Position numbers and translations under genes: made by a program
The notes under the pieces: model-generated
What the model was told of the DNA's origin: nothing
Databases searched by the model: none
The model's input: only the letters and a program-made list of their open reading frames with translations
NCBI GenBank assembly: GCA_963978545.1
Contig: OZ021732.1
Coordinates: forward strand, 25,926,688 to 25,990,687
Length of the DNA stretch: 64,000 nucleotides
Direction of reading: 5' to 3'
Source: Linyphia triangularis
Lineage: Eukaryota; Arthropoda; Arachnida; Araneae; Linyphiidae
Shown here: in pieces, positions 43,140 through 54,700 of the stretch
Numbering within the stretch: the stretch's first letter is position 1
Layout of the letters: each line of letters opens with the position of its first letter

Positions 43140-44675
43140 ATAGGTGGAAACATGATATTACTTAGTAAATGCCAATTCAAAATAATGATTTGTTGAGAAA
43201 AGAGTTGTGGTCTTTGTTTGCAATATGTTGGATTGCTTTATTAAGATCCCCACGAAAGCAAAAGATAATTAAATTCGATTTTTTTTACTGATATTACTTT
43301 ACCAAGTATATAACTCTGAAGTATAGTGGTAATGAAGTCTATAATGGTGGAATATCTATATATTTAATAGGCAATACGTTTTTTGGGGTTAGTCCGTCCG
43401 CCTAAACTACTCAACCAATTTCAATGATCAAGGTGTCATTTTAAAGGAAATAAGCTGTAGATTTGCCAAAACGTGCCAAAATAATTTATTAACACTTTAT
43501 TAATTAGTTAAATTTCAATATTTTTCATCATTAAGCTACTACAAAGCCTCAATGATTTTGAATATAAGAATGGCAACATCCTTAAGTAAACAAACCCGCT
43601 GCTCGGGGGTTCAACCAACCAACCGTTGCTAATTTTAAAGCTATCCTTACGTATGTAAACAACAAACCAGTTGCTAATTTTAAAGCTCTTTTTAAACTCT
43701 TCGTTTCAAAGTAGATTTTTTCTTTTTTTCTGAAGCATTTTTGTATTAGAGTAATTATTATTTTGAAGTATTTCTATCCAGAAAATGCCTCGCGTTGGAC
43801 ATCGTTCTCTAACGGGGCGACTTATCAGAATAAATAAAAGATATTGGGACTTCAATGTAAGGGCATAGCTAATGAAGTTTTAAGTCAGAATGTTGGCGGA
43901 TAGTATATTTAACTTTCTATTATGAAACTTGCGATTTGGGTGTTTTCTCTATTAGGCCTTACATTAAATTTATAAAAATTTGGTTACATTTTTTATTGCT
44001 GGCAAACCTATTCGAGCGCAGCAAGATGTTTTAACCACAAATTCGAGCGGTAAAGCCGCTCAATCCGAGCGCAGCGAGGCGTTTGGGGGTTGGTGAGCGT
44101 TAGCGAGCAGGGGGCGAAGCCCCCTAGTTGTTTTTTATTTCATGTTTATTGATATACATTTATGGCATATTTTATCTCATTGTTGATTTGGATAAACGGT
44201 TAAAAATTATGAACATCACTCCTATATATAAGCCAGATCACTCTTCTAATTCAAATTTCATCAAACATGTGTGGGACGCGTTGTGGAAAGATTCGATGTA
44301 TTTGGGAACTTTCCATCACTTCAAAACAGTTCTACAAGGGGACAAACAATTTCGCCGCTGTATATCCTAAAGGATATCATGTTAAGTATGAGAATGCAGT
44401 GCAAAGTAAACATTGATGACAGAGGATATCATATTTCCTACTGAAAGAAAGTCAATTCTTTGAGTCGTGTGATTTTTAATATGGATGATATGCATCTGTA
44501 ATGGAGCAGACTAACGGTACTTCATTCTTTTACATATGCCCCCCCGTGTACACTTTACATTTAATTTTGCGACTGAGTTGTTTTACTTGCAGTTATGTTA
44601 CAGAAAGATATCTCTTCGATGTGAATTTCATGAGTATATGCTGTTCCACTAAGAAGTTATTAAAGAAAAACCAGA
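43140..44675 (+). mobile_element. Tc1-like relic, right arm of a palindrome, interrupted
   Basis: Two blocks, 43140-43364 and 44131-44675, are collinear with the inverted 40034-40801 arm. Repeat family B (43365-44130) splits them. The second block has a decayed transposase end on the plus strand, YKPDHSSNSNFIKHVWDALW, where Lys replaces the Glu of the Tc1 DD34E triad (IEHVWD in active relatives). The outer terminus CACTGGTGAGCC is lost on this side. Confidence 0.6.
43365..44130. repeat. interspersed repeat family B
   Basis: It runs from GGCAATACGTTTTTTGGGGT, through TCCGTCCGCCTAAACTACTC, to a GC-rich tail with GCGAGCAGGGGGCGAAGCCC then CCTAG. This head-and-tail type is frequent in arthropod genomes; class undecided. 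Its edges are defined by the break in the Tc1-like arm it interrupts. No coding capacity. Confidence 0.6.
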
Positions 44676-44889
44676 AAAACCGTAAAGTTGTTTTTTAAAA
44701 TTAAAATTAGATACAAACACTAAGCACACTCTAACAACAAAATCGGCGCTTTGTTAATGAATCGATATATCGATAATCGGAAGATAATCGATTTGATCGA
44801 TGGTAATCCTCAAATCTGTTATAGCGCCGATTCTCTTAATTTCTATAATTGCTTCGGAATTCTTATAAACTAACTTGGGGTCGCTGCAT

Positions 44890-46563
44890 TTAATCAAGTA
44901 TTGTTTTACTGTCACTAAAAAGCCGCTTTTACACAAGTTTCTATTGCCTTACTCCAGATTTAGCAGTTTTAACTCATGTTCTATTAGCCAGATACCAAGC
45001 TTAATTGAAACGTGTTCAATTTGGCGACATATAATGACTGAAACCTTCCCATATTAAGGTCGGCGATACAAAATATTTGGAGGGCTAATTAACTCACTTT
45101 CCATCATCCAATCCAGCTGGATCTTCGCAAATAGACTCGTTGTGGATGACAATGTATTCAATCAAGTTTTGGTGACAAAAAAGAAGTTAGTAAATAGTTC
45201 AGAATGGATCTTTTGTTCTTAGTGGTCAAACACTATGACAACTGGATCTGAGTTCAAGAAGTAACAATCGCGCCTAACAATTGGCAATCCATATAAATGA
45301 TTTATATTAAAAACTTTGTTTTTTCAGGTTATATTATTTTACATTTAGACTTGTACTCTTGCAGAATCAAAACAATAACCAATCATTTTTACCATACAGA
45401 CATTTTTCATCATTTGCTTTGAAAAGAGATAGTGACAAGTAGGAAATCGCTGTACATTAGTATAGTTTTTGCATAGAAAATTCACGGAACAATGACGTTT
45501 AAAAACAAAACCATTTCATTGATTCCACCAATCAAATTCTTTAATTTATTCAATTGTGTGGCATAAAAATACATGAAGCCAGCATTTTAATGCCGATCAC
45601 TGTCTTCTTGCACAAGACAATTCAATAAAAATAATAGAAATAAAATAAATTAGTACTATATTGTTAATGAAACACAATGGGAAAAAGCAGAATATAAAAT
45701 TCATCATGAATGGAACTTATGTTTTGAAAATTAGATATTGTGGGATACAAAAAACAAAGATTGCTGCAACTAAAGATTAAATTTCTTTATGTTTTTTTTA
45801 AATAATATTAGCTAATAGAAATAAAAATGCGTTTGAACTAAAAGTTGTTTCTAATGGTTTTATTACACAATAGTATATACTTTATTTATTTCAAAAATTT
45901 CATCATCATTTGGTTCAATTATATTTTAATTATTTTGTTAGATAGAAGTCAAGATTAACAAATTTGTGTAAATATAGGGTATTTATATTTCAACAAATCA
46001 ATGTTCTTTTCGTTTTTAAATTTTGTACATTAAGTTTGGTTTTATTTGTTTGTGTGCGGCGGTTATATCTTAGAAGTAGGAGGGCTAATTAACTCCCTTG
46101 CTGTTATCCTATCGAACTGAAACTTAACATATAAACTAGTTGTCGATGATAATGTATTCTAGTAAATTTTGGTGATTGTCTCTAAAATGCAGCTTTTACA
46201 CATATTTCTATTGCTATACGTTCGATCAAAATACCAAGCTATACACAGGCGCCGGCAGTATTATTTTCAGGGAAGTAAGAAGCGGTTAATTATTTGTTTG
46301 AACCTTCATTTTTAAATTGTATATTGTAATTAAATTTGAACTAATACTTATTTTTTAAATTTCTTATCCATTCAAAATTTTAAAACCTATATTATAGTTC
46401 TATTTACAATGAATTGTGATAATTTCCTCCACATTATATTTAATTTACAAAATCCAGGGAGGTGCAAGCGCACCCTCTTGCACCTGTCTGGCGGCGCCCA
46501 TAAAGCCATAATCAAACTTGTTCAATTTGACGATGTTTTAAGACTGAAACCTTTGCCCTGTTA
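44890..46563. repeat. repeat family C, two tandem-oriented copies
   Basis: Both copies contain GCTTTTACACA, ATACCAAGCT, TGTTCAATTTG and GGAGGGCTAATTAACTC, then ATGTATTC and AAGTTTTGGTGA or AAATTTTGGTGA. Copies of the GGCTAATTA module are near 45083-45180 and 46082-46190. Two more copies form the foldback at 46564-46948. A hAT MITE (46244-46502) interrupts the second. No coding capacity. Confidence 0.6.
46244..46502. mobile_element. hAT MITE inserted in repeat family C
   Basis: Inverted ends are CACAGGCGCCGGCAG and (inverted) TATGGGCGCCGCCAG. The 8-bp duplications are AAGCTATA (46236-46243) and AAGCCATA (46503-46510), one mismatch. The uninterrupted paralogue at about 44994-45025 (ATACCAAGCTTAATTGAAAC) serves as an empty site. 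259 bp, no coding capacity. Confidence 0.8.
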
Positions 46564-46948
46564 ATTGCTATTGATAATGATTCTATCTGCCAAGTTTCAG
46601 TTCGTTTAGATGACAGCAAGTGAAATAATTAGCCATAAGAAGATTTTGCCTGCCATAAACAAAATCGAATATGAAGGATTTAAAAACATCCTAATAACAG
46701 TTTTTTACTTCTTTTTTTTTTCTTTTTTTTTTTTTTTCTTCTTTTTTTTTCTTCATATGTCGTCAGTCTTAAGATTGACGATTTATGACAAAAAAAAAAA
46801 AAAAAAAAACCTGCTATTTTGATGTTTTTAAGTCCTTTATATTCGATTTTGCTTACGGCAAGCAAAATCTTCTTATGGGTAATTGTTTCACTTGTTATCA
46901 TCTAATCGAACTGAATCTTGGCAGATAGAATCATTATCAATAACAATG
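46564..46948. repeat. foldback of repeat family C with homopolymer-rich core
   Basis: The arms (46564-46703 and about 46805-46948) are inverted copies, e.g. CATAAGAAGATTTTGC against GCAAAATCTTCTTATG. The core has T- and A-runs around TCGTCAGTCTTAAGATTGACGA-like symmetry near 46772. Open frames on both strands give near-identical peptides only because of the symmetry. Confidence 0.85.
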
Positions 46949-49900
46949 CATTCTAGTAAATTTTGGCCGTAAGAAAAGCTTATGGTGCATGATGCGGAAT
47001 CGATTATTATCTATGGCCAAGCATTATAAAAACTCAGTCTGAGACCAAAATCGTTTGAATAAATTGTAAATTGCTCATAAAAGTTGGCAACGTATATGAA
47101 GGATTTATAGTAAAGAGTTTTTTTCTAAGGATTTTTTTTTTTTAAAAAGATCTTTCTTGTTTAGAGCTTTGGAATGTGCTAACTTATTAAGTTTTAAAAT
47201 ATTTTTTTTTTTTTTAATATTTACCACACATCAACGTATTTAAATATACTTTTTTTGCAGTGATATCGTAAATTGGACAACTTTAATTGATTCTGATCAA
47301 ATTAAAATGGCGATTTAAAACTTTGTTTTAATGATAAAATATTTTTATCGTAGGATATAAACTTCATATTGAGATTCTAAATAAAATTATTTCTAAAATC
47401 AAATAAAACAAATTATCAAAATTATTTAAAAAAAAGTCAAATACCAAAAATTTAAAAACATTCATTCTTGCATGGGTTAGTGTTTCTATGTTGTGTACAG
47501 TGGAGTACTTATCATAAGGTTTTTGTTAAAAAGCCCAATATATTCAAATTCCAATTACTCCCATCAGAACTGTGAATGATTATTCAACTATTACTTTAGT
47601 TTGAGAGAGATATTTTCCATGTATTAAATTTCACGTAACTTTAATTTTATAAATTATGTTGCATTTAGAAAATTGAGGCACTAAGATTTACATATTATAG
47701 TATTGCATTTTTTTTCTTCTTATTTGGTAACTTTTAAGGTTGGATATAAAATATTATTTCGCATGTTCTTTTTTAATAAGCACTTTCTAATAGTTACTAT
47801 GTACATGAGCATTCTTTATTTTGCGTTTTAAATTTCTTTGTTTTACTTTTTGTAACAATTTATCAATGGTTTATGGTAACCAAGTTCACTCAAAAGTCTA
47901 TAAATAGTAGAAACAAAGAGAATTCAATTTAATTAAACTAATTATTAAAACAATTTAATTATTAAAGTTAACTAATAAATAACGCTATGTTATTATTGAA
48001 ATGAATTATTAAATATAAATATTCAAATAATAAAATATAAAAATTATTAAAAGTATTTAATTGTTAATACTAGTTATTAGAATTATTAACAATAAATATT
48101 AAAAATTGATTCATGATTATATTGAATATTTGGACCGGCATAAATCTAAAATCACAGAGTCGATTTTATGTCCCAATACGCCACAAAAACATATATCCCA
48201 TTTTTTTACAAGTGATTCTTTCGAAACCAGAAACACATATTTCACAGTTGAAACTTGTCGATGCAAGAATATTCTTGCTACTCTTTCTTCGTTTAGAAAG
48301 CACGCCCTCTATCGGTCAAACTAGCAACTAAGATTCGTTTTCGGAATTGAGAATAAATTGAATAGTTTCGGAATTAAAGGATATGTTCGCATGCCTTGAG
48401 CTTTTTTTTTTTATCCAAAAATTTAGATTTATACGCAATCTATGAAACATTTATTTAAAATCTACAGTATAATAATAATTTTAAACCATTTAAGATTAAA
48501 ATGCTTAGACATTTTTAACGCATTCTTCCAGCGAAAATATGGCTGCCTATGCCTATCCTTGAAGATTTGTTTGCGTTTGGAAAAAATGGAAATGTAAAGA
48601 CTCAGAAAGGAGTAGACAAATCATAGAAAAATATGTATTTAATAACATTTTTTAATTAATTTCACATGAAAAATGAAAATTTTCGATAAAAAAACACTTC
48701 ACATTTTGAATTCTTTATGCAATACGTACACGTAGCAATTTCAATTAACATGGTGCTAACTAAAAAAGAAAAGGAGAACAAGATTTCAGTCGGTAATATA
48801 TAAACAACAGGTATTATTTTTAAGTAAGTAAAAGCATTGTAAAATTATAAAAAGAAAAAACAAACAAAAAAAATGTACAAAAGAAAAATTTGTAAAATGT
48901 GTACAAAATACTAAAAAATATATATATAATGAAATTTTAAAGTAAATAATAATTTAAAAGAATATGTTTCACTTCTTTCCCAAAGAAATTTTGTATGATC
49001 TCAAATAAATTACAAATACAATTCTAATAGAAATTATATCAAAATTCAAATTGTTTCTAGATCGTTTTTTTTTTTTTTTTTTTTTTTTTTTTCTTACACT
49101 TAAAGGTACAAACATTTTCTTACAATGGGACACAATTTTAAATATTACAGAATAAATAAAAATATTTTTACGTTTGTAGGATAATATCTATGAGACACGG
49201 ACATTGTCACGGCTAAAAAATAAAAACAGCAGTTTCATATAACTATAATTGCTATTTACATTGTTACGTATTATTAAGTAATAATAAAAAGAAAAAATAA
49301 GTTTTGTAGGAAATTGATAATTTACTATAAGTTGAATTTTGATCAGATACTTTTTTAATAAATTCATCGGTCATCTCAGAAATATTTGTCCTAAAAAATT
49401 ATGGCATTTAATTTTAAATGCTATTGTTACCTTAAGAAAATAACAATTAAAAAAAACTCACTGGAAAACTAAAAATAACTTTGTACCGAAATGACATTAA
49501 AAATAGGACTTCTCACTGATAAAATGTCTGTCATAGTTTCGATAAAAAATAAATTTTTAATCTGTATTAAATTTTTTACATGAATGCATTTTTGCATGAT
49601 CAGTAGTTATTTTTTTTATTTTTTTTTTACACTTTTATTAATAACACCCTATTTTTTTCTTTCTTTTCCGATATGTATTAAGCACAACTATATTAGTTTT
49701 TAAATGACTTCTTCATTAAAAATTGAATTTACTATGGATATTCTTTTTATAAATATTATATATCATATATTTCATAAATGTCACTTTCGTTTGATACGTC
49801 TACACCCATCCCTATACAAAGAACAATTACTACAAGGATAAAAATTATTCCTATTCAAAAAATAATTCATAGAAGTTATTAGCTGAATAAGTTTTTAAGA

Positions 49901-50750
49901 TATACTATTACACAGCCTTTTTAGACGTATATTCTTTCAATTTTTAAAAATAAATTTAAATTTCATGGTATTCTGTATCTTCTAACGAAAGTGTGTAGCC
50001 ATCTTGAATCCGAACAACATTTGGGGCCAAAAAATTCACCCTTATTTATGAAATAAAAGACCATGCATGGAATGCAAAACTATGAAAAATCGAATAAAGT
50101 GAAGGTTAAATATGATTTAGTAACATTCTTAAAGATTTTCACAGAATTTTAAAAACATAAAACAATATAATATTTTGACACACACACGGCCCTACTGAAA
50201 CTGAGGTTGCTACGCAGTTAAAGGGATAATTCGTATTTCGCTTTAAAAAATTGCTTTTCGTAGCTAAAAAAATATAATTTTATTTTATTTAGACATAGAA
50301 TATACTACCACAACCTTTTCCTAACTATTTTAGGGAGGAAATTTAAAATTTACCAATTTTCTATTTGATTTTAAAAAATCAGGACCAAGCATAGAAAGAG
50401 ATGGAGTGTGCTAGGGCGTCTTAAAAAGAAATTATTTCCTCTGCTTTCAAAGAAGTCAAAATCAATTTTTTCTCTCCGGGCGAGTAGTTAAGATTCCTAG
50501 GTATGTCCCCGTGTAATATTTCCACGATAACGAAGAAATTTAATCCTTATTAATTAAAAAACAACCGACATGGCCTATTTCTCAGCCAGAGTACATTTCA
50601 AATTCGGTTGTTTTGTCGTTCTTCCGAAAGCCTTTCGGAAATATTTCTTTATAGAAAACTAAAGTTAAGATTCGGGTCTTTGAGTTCCGACCGATTTTAA
50701 AGTTGTTGGATCGCATTTCGATTTAATATAAAAGCTTCTAATCAAACAAG
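46949..50750. other. AT-rich intergenic DNA upstream of H1
   Basis: No gene or bounded element recognised. It contains a T26 run at about 49067-49092 and a few short homopolymers. Confidence 0.5.
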
Positions 50751-50757
50751 AAACACA
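50751..50757 (+). promoter_or_regulatory. H1 box (AAACACA)
   Basis: The AAACACA element typical of H1 promoters lies about 97 bp upstream of the TATA box, where family promoters usually carry it. Confidence 0.7.
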
Positions 50758-50847
50758 TTTCTGGTGCCCTAAGGTGTGCGAAGCGCTCCTCGATGCCTTT
50801 GCCGCGCTCCCAAAGTTTACAGCTTTCCGCGACGTCCGCTATGAGTC

Positions 50848-50856
50848 TATATAAAG
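50848..50856 (+). promoter_or_regulatory. TATA box of histone H1
   Basis: TATATAAAG, 124 bp before the ATG. This predicts a start of transcription near 50878 and a 5' leader of about 90 nt. Confidence 0.8.
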
Positions 50857-50971
50857 ACCCCGTTTTCTGCCGCTTTTCAAACACTCCTCCTTGCTGTTGC
50901 TGGATACGTACAACTCTCGCCTCTCTTGATTTCTCATTTTTAACGTCGCAGATTTGTATTGAATACTTGAG

Positions 50972-51544
50972 ATGGCAGAAACTGAAGTAGCCGCTACCAT
51001 TGCAGCCACGCCGAAAAAGACAAAGGCAGCAAAACCTTCCAAGCCTAAAACTGGCCCTAAGGCCCCCACCCACCCTAAAGTGTCCGAAATGGTCAATTCT
51101 GCGATTTCTACCCTGAAAGAACGCGGTGGCTCATCTCTCCAGGCCATCAAAAAATACATCGGAGCCCACTACAAGGTCGATGTTGACAAGCTGTCTCCCT
51201 TCATCAGGAAATACCTCAAGAACGCAGTCGTTTCTGGAGCCTTAGTCCAGACCAAGGGAAAAGGAGCATCTGGATCCTTCCGAATGACAACTGGAGCCAA
51301 GGAAAAGGGAGCAGTCAAACCGAAAGCCGCAGCCCCGAAAGCTAAGAAGGTGGCCGCCAAGCCTGCCGCAGCAAAGAAAACCGCCAAGCCAAAAGCCGCG
51401 AAAAAGTCTCCCGCAGCCAAGAAGCCTAAGCCCAAGAAGCTGGCCAAGAGTCCAAAAAAGATCAAGACAGTCAAGCCCAAGGCTCCCAAGCCAAAGAAGG
51501 CGAAAGCTGTGAAAAAGGCGACGCCGAAGAAAGCGAAGAAGTAG
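50972..51544 (+). CDS. linker histone H1
   Basis: 190 residues, intronless. A basic N-tail ([20 protein letters not shown]) leads to a winged-helix globular domain at about residues 33-107. Its landmarks are [48 protein letters not shown] and the wing [11 protein letters not shown]. The C-tail (110-190) is Lys/Ala/Pro-rich with KSPAAKK and SPKK motifs, as in H1 CDK targets. H1 binds linker DNA and compacts chromatin. The ATG context is GAGATGG. An H1 box and a TATA box lie upstream. No canonical histone stem-loop follows the stop, so the mRNA may be polyadenylated. Third positions are much richer in G/C than the surrounding DNA. Confidence 0.98.
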   Translation: MAETEVAATIAATPKKTKAAKPSKPKTGPKAPTHPKVSEMVNSAISTLKERGGSSLQAIKKYIGAHYKVDVDKLSPFIRKYLKNAVVSGALVQTKGKGASGSFRMTTGAKEKGAVKPKAAAPKAKKVAAKPAAAKKTAKPKAAKKSPAAKKPKPKKLAKSPKKIKTVKPKAPKPKKAKAVKKATPKKAKK

Positions 51545-51552
51545 ACTTTTAA

Positions 51553-51725
51553 CCATCATCCCATGATTTCATATGTAAATATTTTGAACTGAACTTTCGT
51601 TTGACATCTCATCATTTCGCTCATGATTCATCTCTCATGTCATCTTGAACAAAAATGAACTCATTTATTCATCAGTGAAAACTTCATCGCATCATCATTG
51701 AATTTTCATTATTCATCATCATGTC
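51553..51725 (+). promoter_or_regulatory. TCAT-rich segment in the H1 3' region
   Basis: Directly after the stop codon, about 17 copies of TCAT occur within ~170 bases, many as TCATCATC-like runs. In RNA these are YCAY motifs, the recognition element of Nova-type KH proteins. That it acts as a UTR element is inference; it could be simple sequence drift. Confidence 0.35.
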
Positions 51726-52463
51726 CATGGAGGGAGGTAAAGTTTTCATTTGATATCTTCTTTCGTCAAAATCTTTTATTGAGCCTTCTTTTTTCTCTCA
51801 AATGCTTATTCATTTACAGTGTTAAATATTATATTTTTTGCATACATATTAATTTTGGTATTATTATTGATGTTATATAGATTTATGTGAAGTATCAGTG
51901 TAAAATCCATTAACTGTCAAAATATTCGAGTAAAATTGTTGTTTAAGTATTGCTATAATAATCATGATTCTTGTTTAATTGATTACTGAGATAATTTCCT
52001 GAAGTAATTGTCAAGTTCATTTTTTTACGATTGTATCAGCTGTACAGTTTCATGAAGAGTTTTGTGTGTTTTTCTTAAAAAAATGCAGTCGCGTTAATCT
52101 ACCCCGGTTGATAATTGTAAATGAATGATTAGATTAGTAAAGATATATTAATTATTGCTCTTGTTAAGGTGTTTAGTTAAAGAAATATATGTCAATTGAA
52201 TACAATTGTATATACTTAAGTTTAAATTTAAATATTTCCTTCCAATTTTGCAGTTTTTAAAGTGATTTTTTCGTATTCAAATATTTGTTTACAATAAGTT
52301 GATTAAGGTTGTTTAAAAATATTGAATTAAATGCACAGTATTAATACTACTACTTAACGATATTGTCAAATCTACAATTGAAGAAAATCGTATTTTAATT
52401 TATAACGCATTTTTCATTTTCAGTTACCATAAGCATTGTTGTATAAATACACATAATTTTTGT

Positions 52464-52469
52464 AATAAA
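52464..52469 (+). terminator. candidate poly(A) signal of histone H1
   Basis: AATAAA about 920 bp after the stop, the first exact copy I see in the 3' region. A weaker ATTAAA lies near 52325. Confidence 0.3.
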
Positions 52470-54395
52470 AGCTATTTGTGAAATGAGTTACTTTTCTTGT
52501 TCATTAAGATTATTGATATTCAATTCGTGGAATCCAAAAGGGCATGCAGAGTCAAGTGAGTATAGCTAATTTAATATTTCTTTTCTAAAACGAAAAGTCG
52601 TTTTAGTAGAACATATGAAGTGCAGCTCTTCATTACTGAGAATCTTAAAATATTGCCTGTATCATCCAATGTAAATATGATTTCTAAAATATTGGTTGAT
52701 TAGTATTGAAAAGATTTCTTAATTCGATAGGTTTTGTTGTGGTAGAAGGATGCAGAACTGATTTTTGGAAATTGGCAGTGAAGAATTCATCCGCAATATG
52801 TAGACATTTATACCAATTTTGACAGAACTTCAAATTTATGGTGCTGCCATCTATATTAATGAGGTGGGGAAGTTAAAAGAGCAATTTAATGCTGAAAATG
52901 CGATCAAGATTGAATTATAAACTATTAAAAATTAGTATATTTGATTAATTTGGACTGTTGATTACATTAATCTGAAGGTATTAGACTTTGGAGCGGGTTT
53001 AATTTAGATTACGAAAACCAAATGTTATCTTTCTACTCTACAGATGGCGCCACCAAAAGGAATGAAAGTAAGTGCTTTTCCCGATTATATATAACAAGAT
53101 TTCAATTTAGTGAAGGAAATTTTTTATTTTCGACTTGGAGGTACCTATTTTGAAAATTGACTGCAAAACGAAAGACCCACAGAGCTGAATAATTATTTGA
53201 ATTGTTTCAAATGCTCTGCAAAAGATAACTTTATTTAGGATTCGAAATGTAATTTTTCTCTGAAAGACTTGTAGGAAGCGACAATTCTCTGGGACATGGG
53301 ACATATTTAAAATTTTCTGTCTGAATAAAAAGAGCCAAAATGTTTCATGTTATTCGTATATTGTTTATGAGCATCGTTTAATGCAGTAATTTATTTTTTA
53401 ATTGGGAATTGCTATACAACTGCACTTCTAGTCTTTCCTGACGTTGCCCTTTTATTTTGCAAGGAAAAGAAGAAGCATTAGTATATATGATGACAATTAA
53501 AGACTACTAAGTTTAATTTGGAATTTTACTAACTTTTTTTATGCAACAAAGGTTATCCTTGGGCGCCGTTGAGTGTACACTTGAACTTGCATTCCTCTGG
53601 TGAAGTTAAAAAATAGTGAATGAAAAATGATTAAAGCCAGGGGGATGGGGGGGGGGGTGAGTCCCTGAGCGCAATTGTTGAATATACAATATTTTGATAC
53701 TGCGGTCAATTCATTTTTAAGTATAATATAGTTGAGACTTATTTTGTTTTTATCTATTCAAATTTATTTTTAAAATGTCATTTTTCGGTGAACAATATTA
53801 ACGACTCTCTCACAAGTGACGAGTCCCACAATAATCATTTCCTGGCTATAGGAAATGAATCCGAATTTGATAAATTTTTTTATTTTGCAAAGTTTAACTG
53901 TCGAAATGATTCCTGTCCAAATAAGGGCACGAGGGACAAGTTTTTATTTTTAAGAGTAAATTTAAAGCAGTCTGGGAGTTTTTAACAAAATGTAAAAAAA
54001 TATTCATTTTAATAGACGTTTGGAGAATTATGAAAAGAAATATCAAACTTTTTGTAAAGTTAAATATTAAGGATATAAGCATAAATATATGGAAGTCACA
54101 CATGAAAAGCATTTAGTAGGTATCAAAATAAATTTTAGCAAGAATTCATTTTTTTTTCTAAAAAATTAAGACAAACATTAATATCGTTTTATGCATTTAA
54201 TCCTAGTTTTGTTTAATTTGTGTGTTTTATATTTATTTTTTGCAGTAGGCACAATATTCGCCATGGATGATTAACTTTGACTACTAATATCAGGCAATAG
54301 GCACCAATGTATTCGATATGAGTATTAGAAACTTCGTTTGTCAAATTATTTACATTAAAAAATACATTAATTCATGATAAGAAATATATTTCCAA

Positions 54396-54700
54396 CCAGC
54401 TAAATATCCGTTTGCTACGCAATTTTACCATGTGCATTTTAGCAATCAAAAGACATTCCACATGTCGGACATTGCATCTCTGGAAATAAGTTTATCAAAT
54501 AGCTCTCTTTATCTAGACCTTGCTGACTTTTGTACCATATTTTATACTTGCGACTACATTAGAAATGGGACATTTAAATATCCCTCTTTTTTTCGTTGTT
54601 GACATTTTTGCTCACTTTAAGAGTTGTGGCTGACGAGGATGATTTAGTGAATTGTCAGAGAGATAGTATGGGCTTAGGATTTTATGTATAGAGATAACGT
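54396..54700. repeat. interspersed repeat family A, short copy
   Basis: It shares CTACGCAATTTTACCATGTG, CATTTTAGCAATCA and GGGACATTTAAATATCCCTC with the copy at 31588. It ends near TTTATGTATAGAGATAACG. Confidence 0.6.

Noticed and set aside
44741..44833. Inverted pair AATCGGCGCT / AGCGCCGATT
   Set aside because: Perfect 10-bp arms but no target duplication or further symmetry, so no element call.
50738..51559. Several long frames antisense to histone H1
   Set aside because: They are shadows of the GC-rich, Ala/Lys-rich H1 coding sequence.
52838..53055. Inverted GGTGCTGCCATCT / AGATGGCGCCACC motifs
   Set aside because: Short motif common in arthropod DNA; no flanking duplication or extended arms were found.
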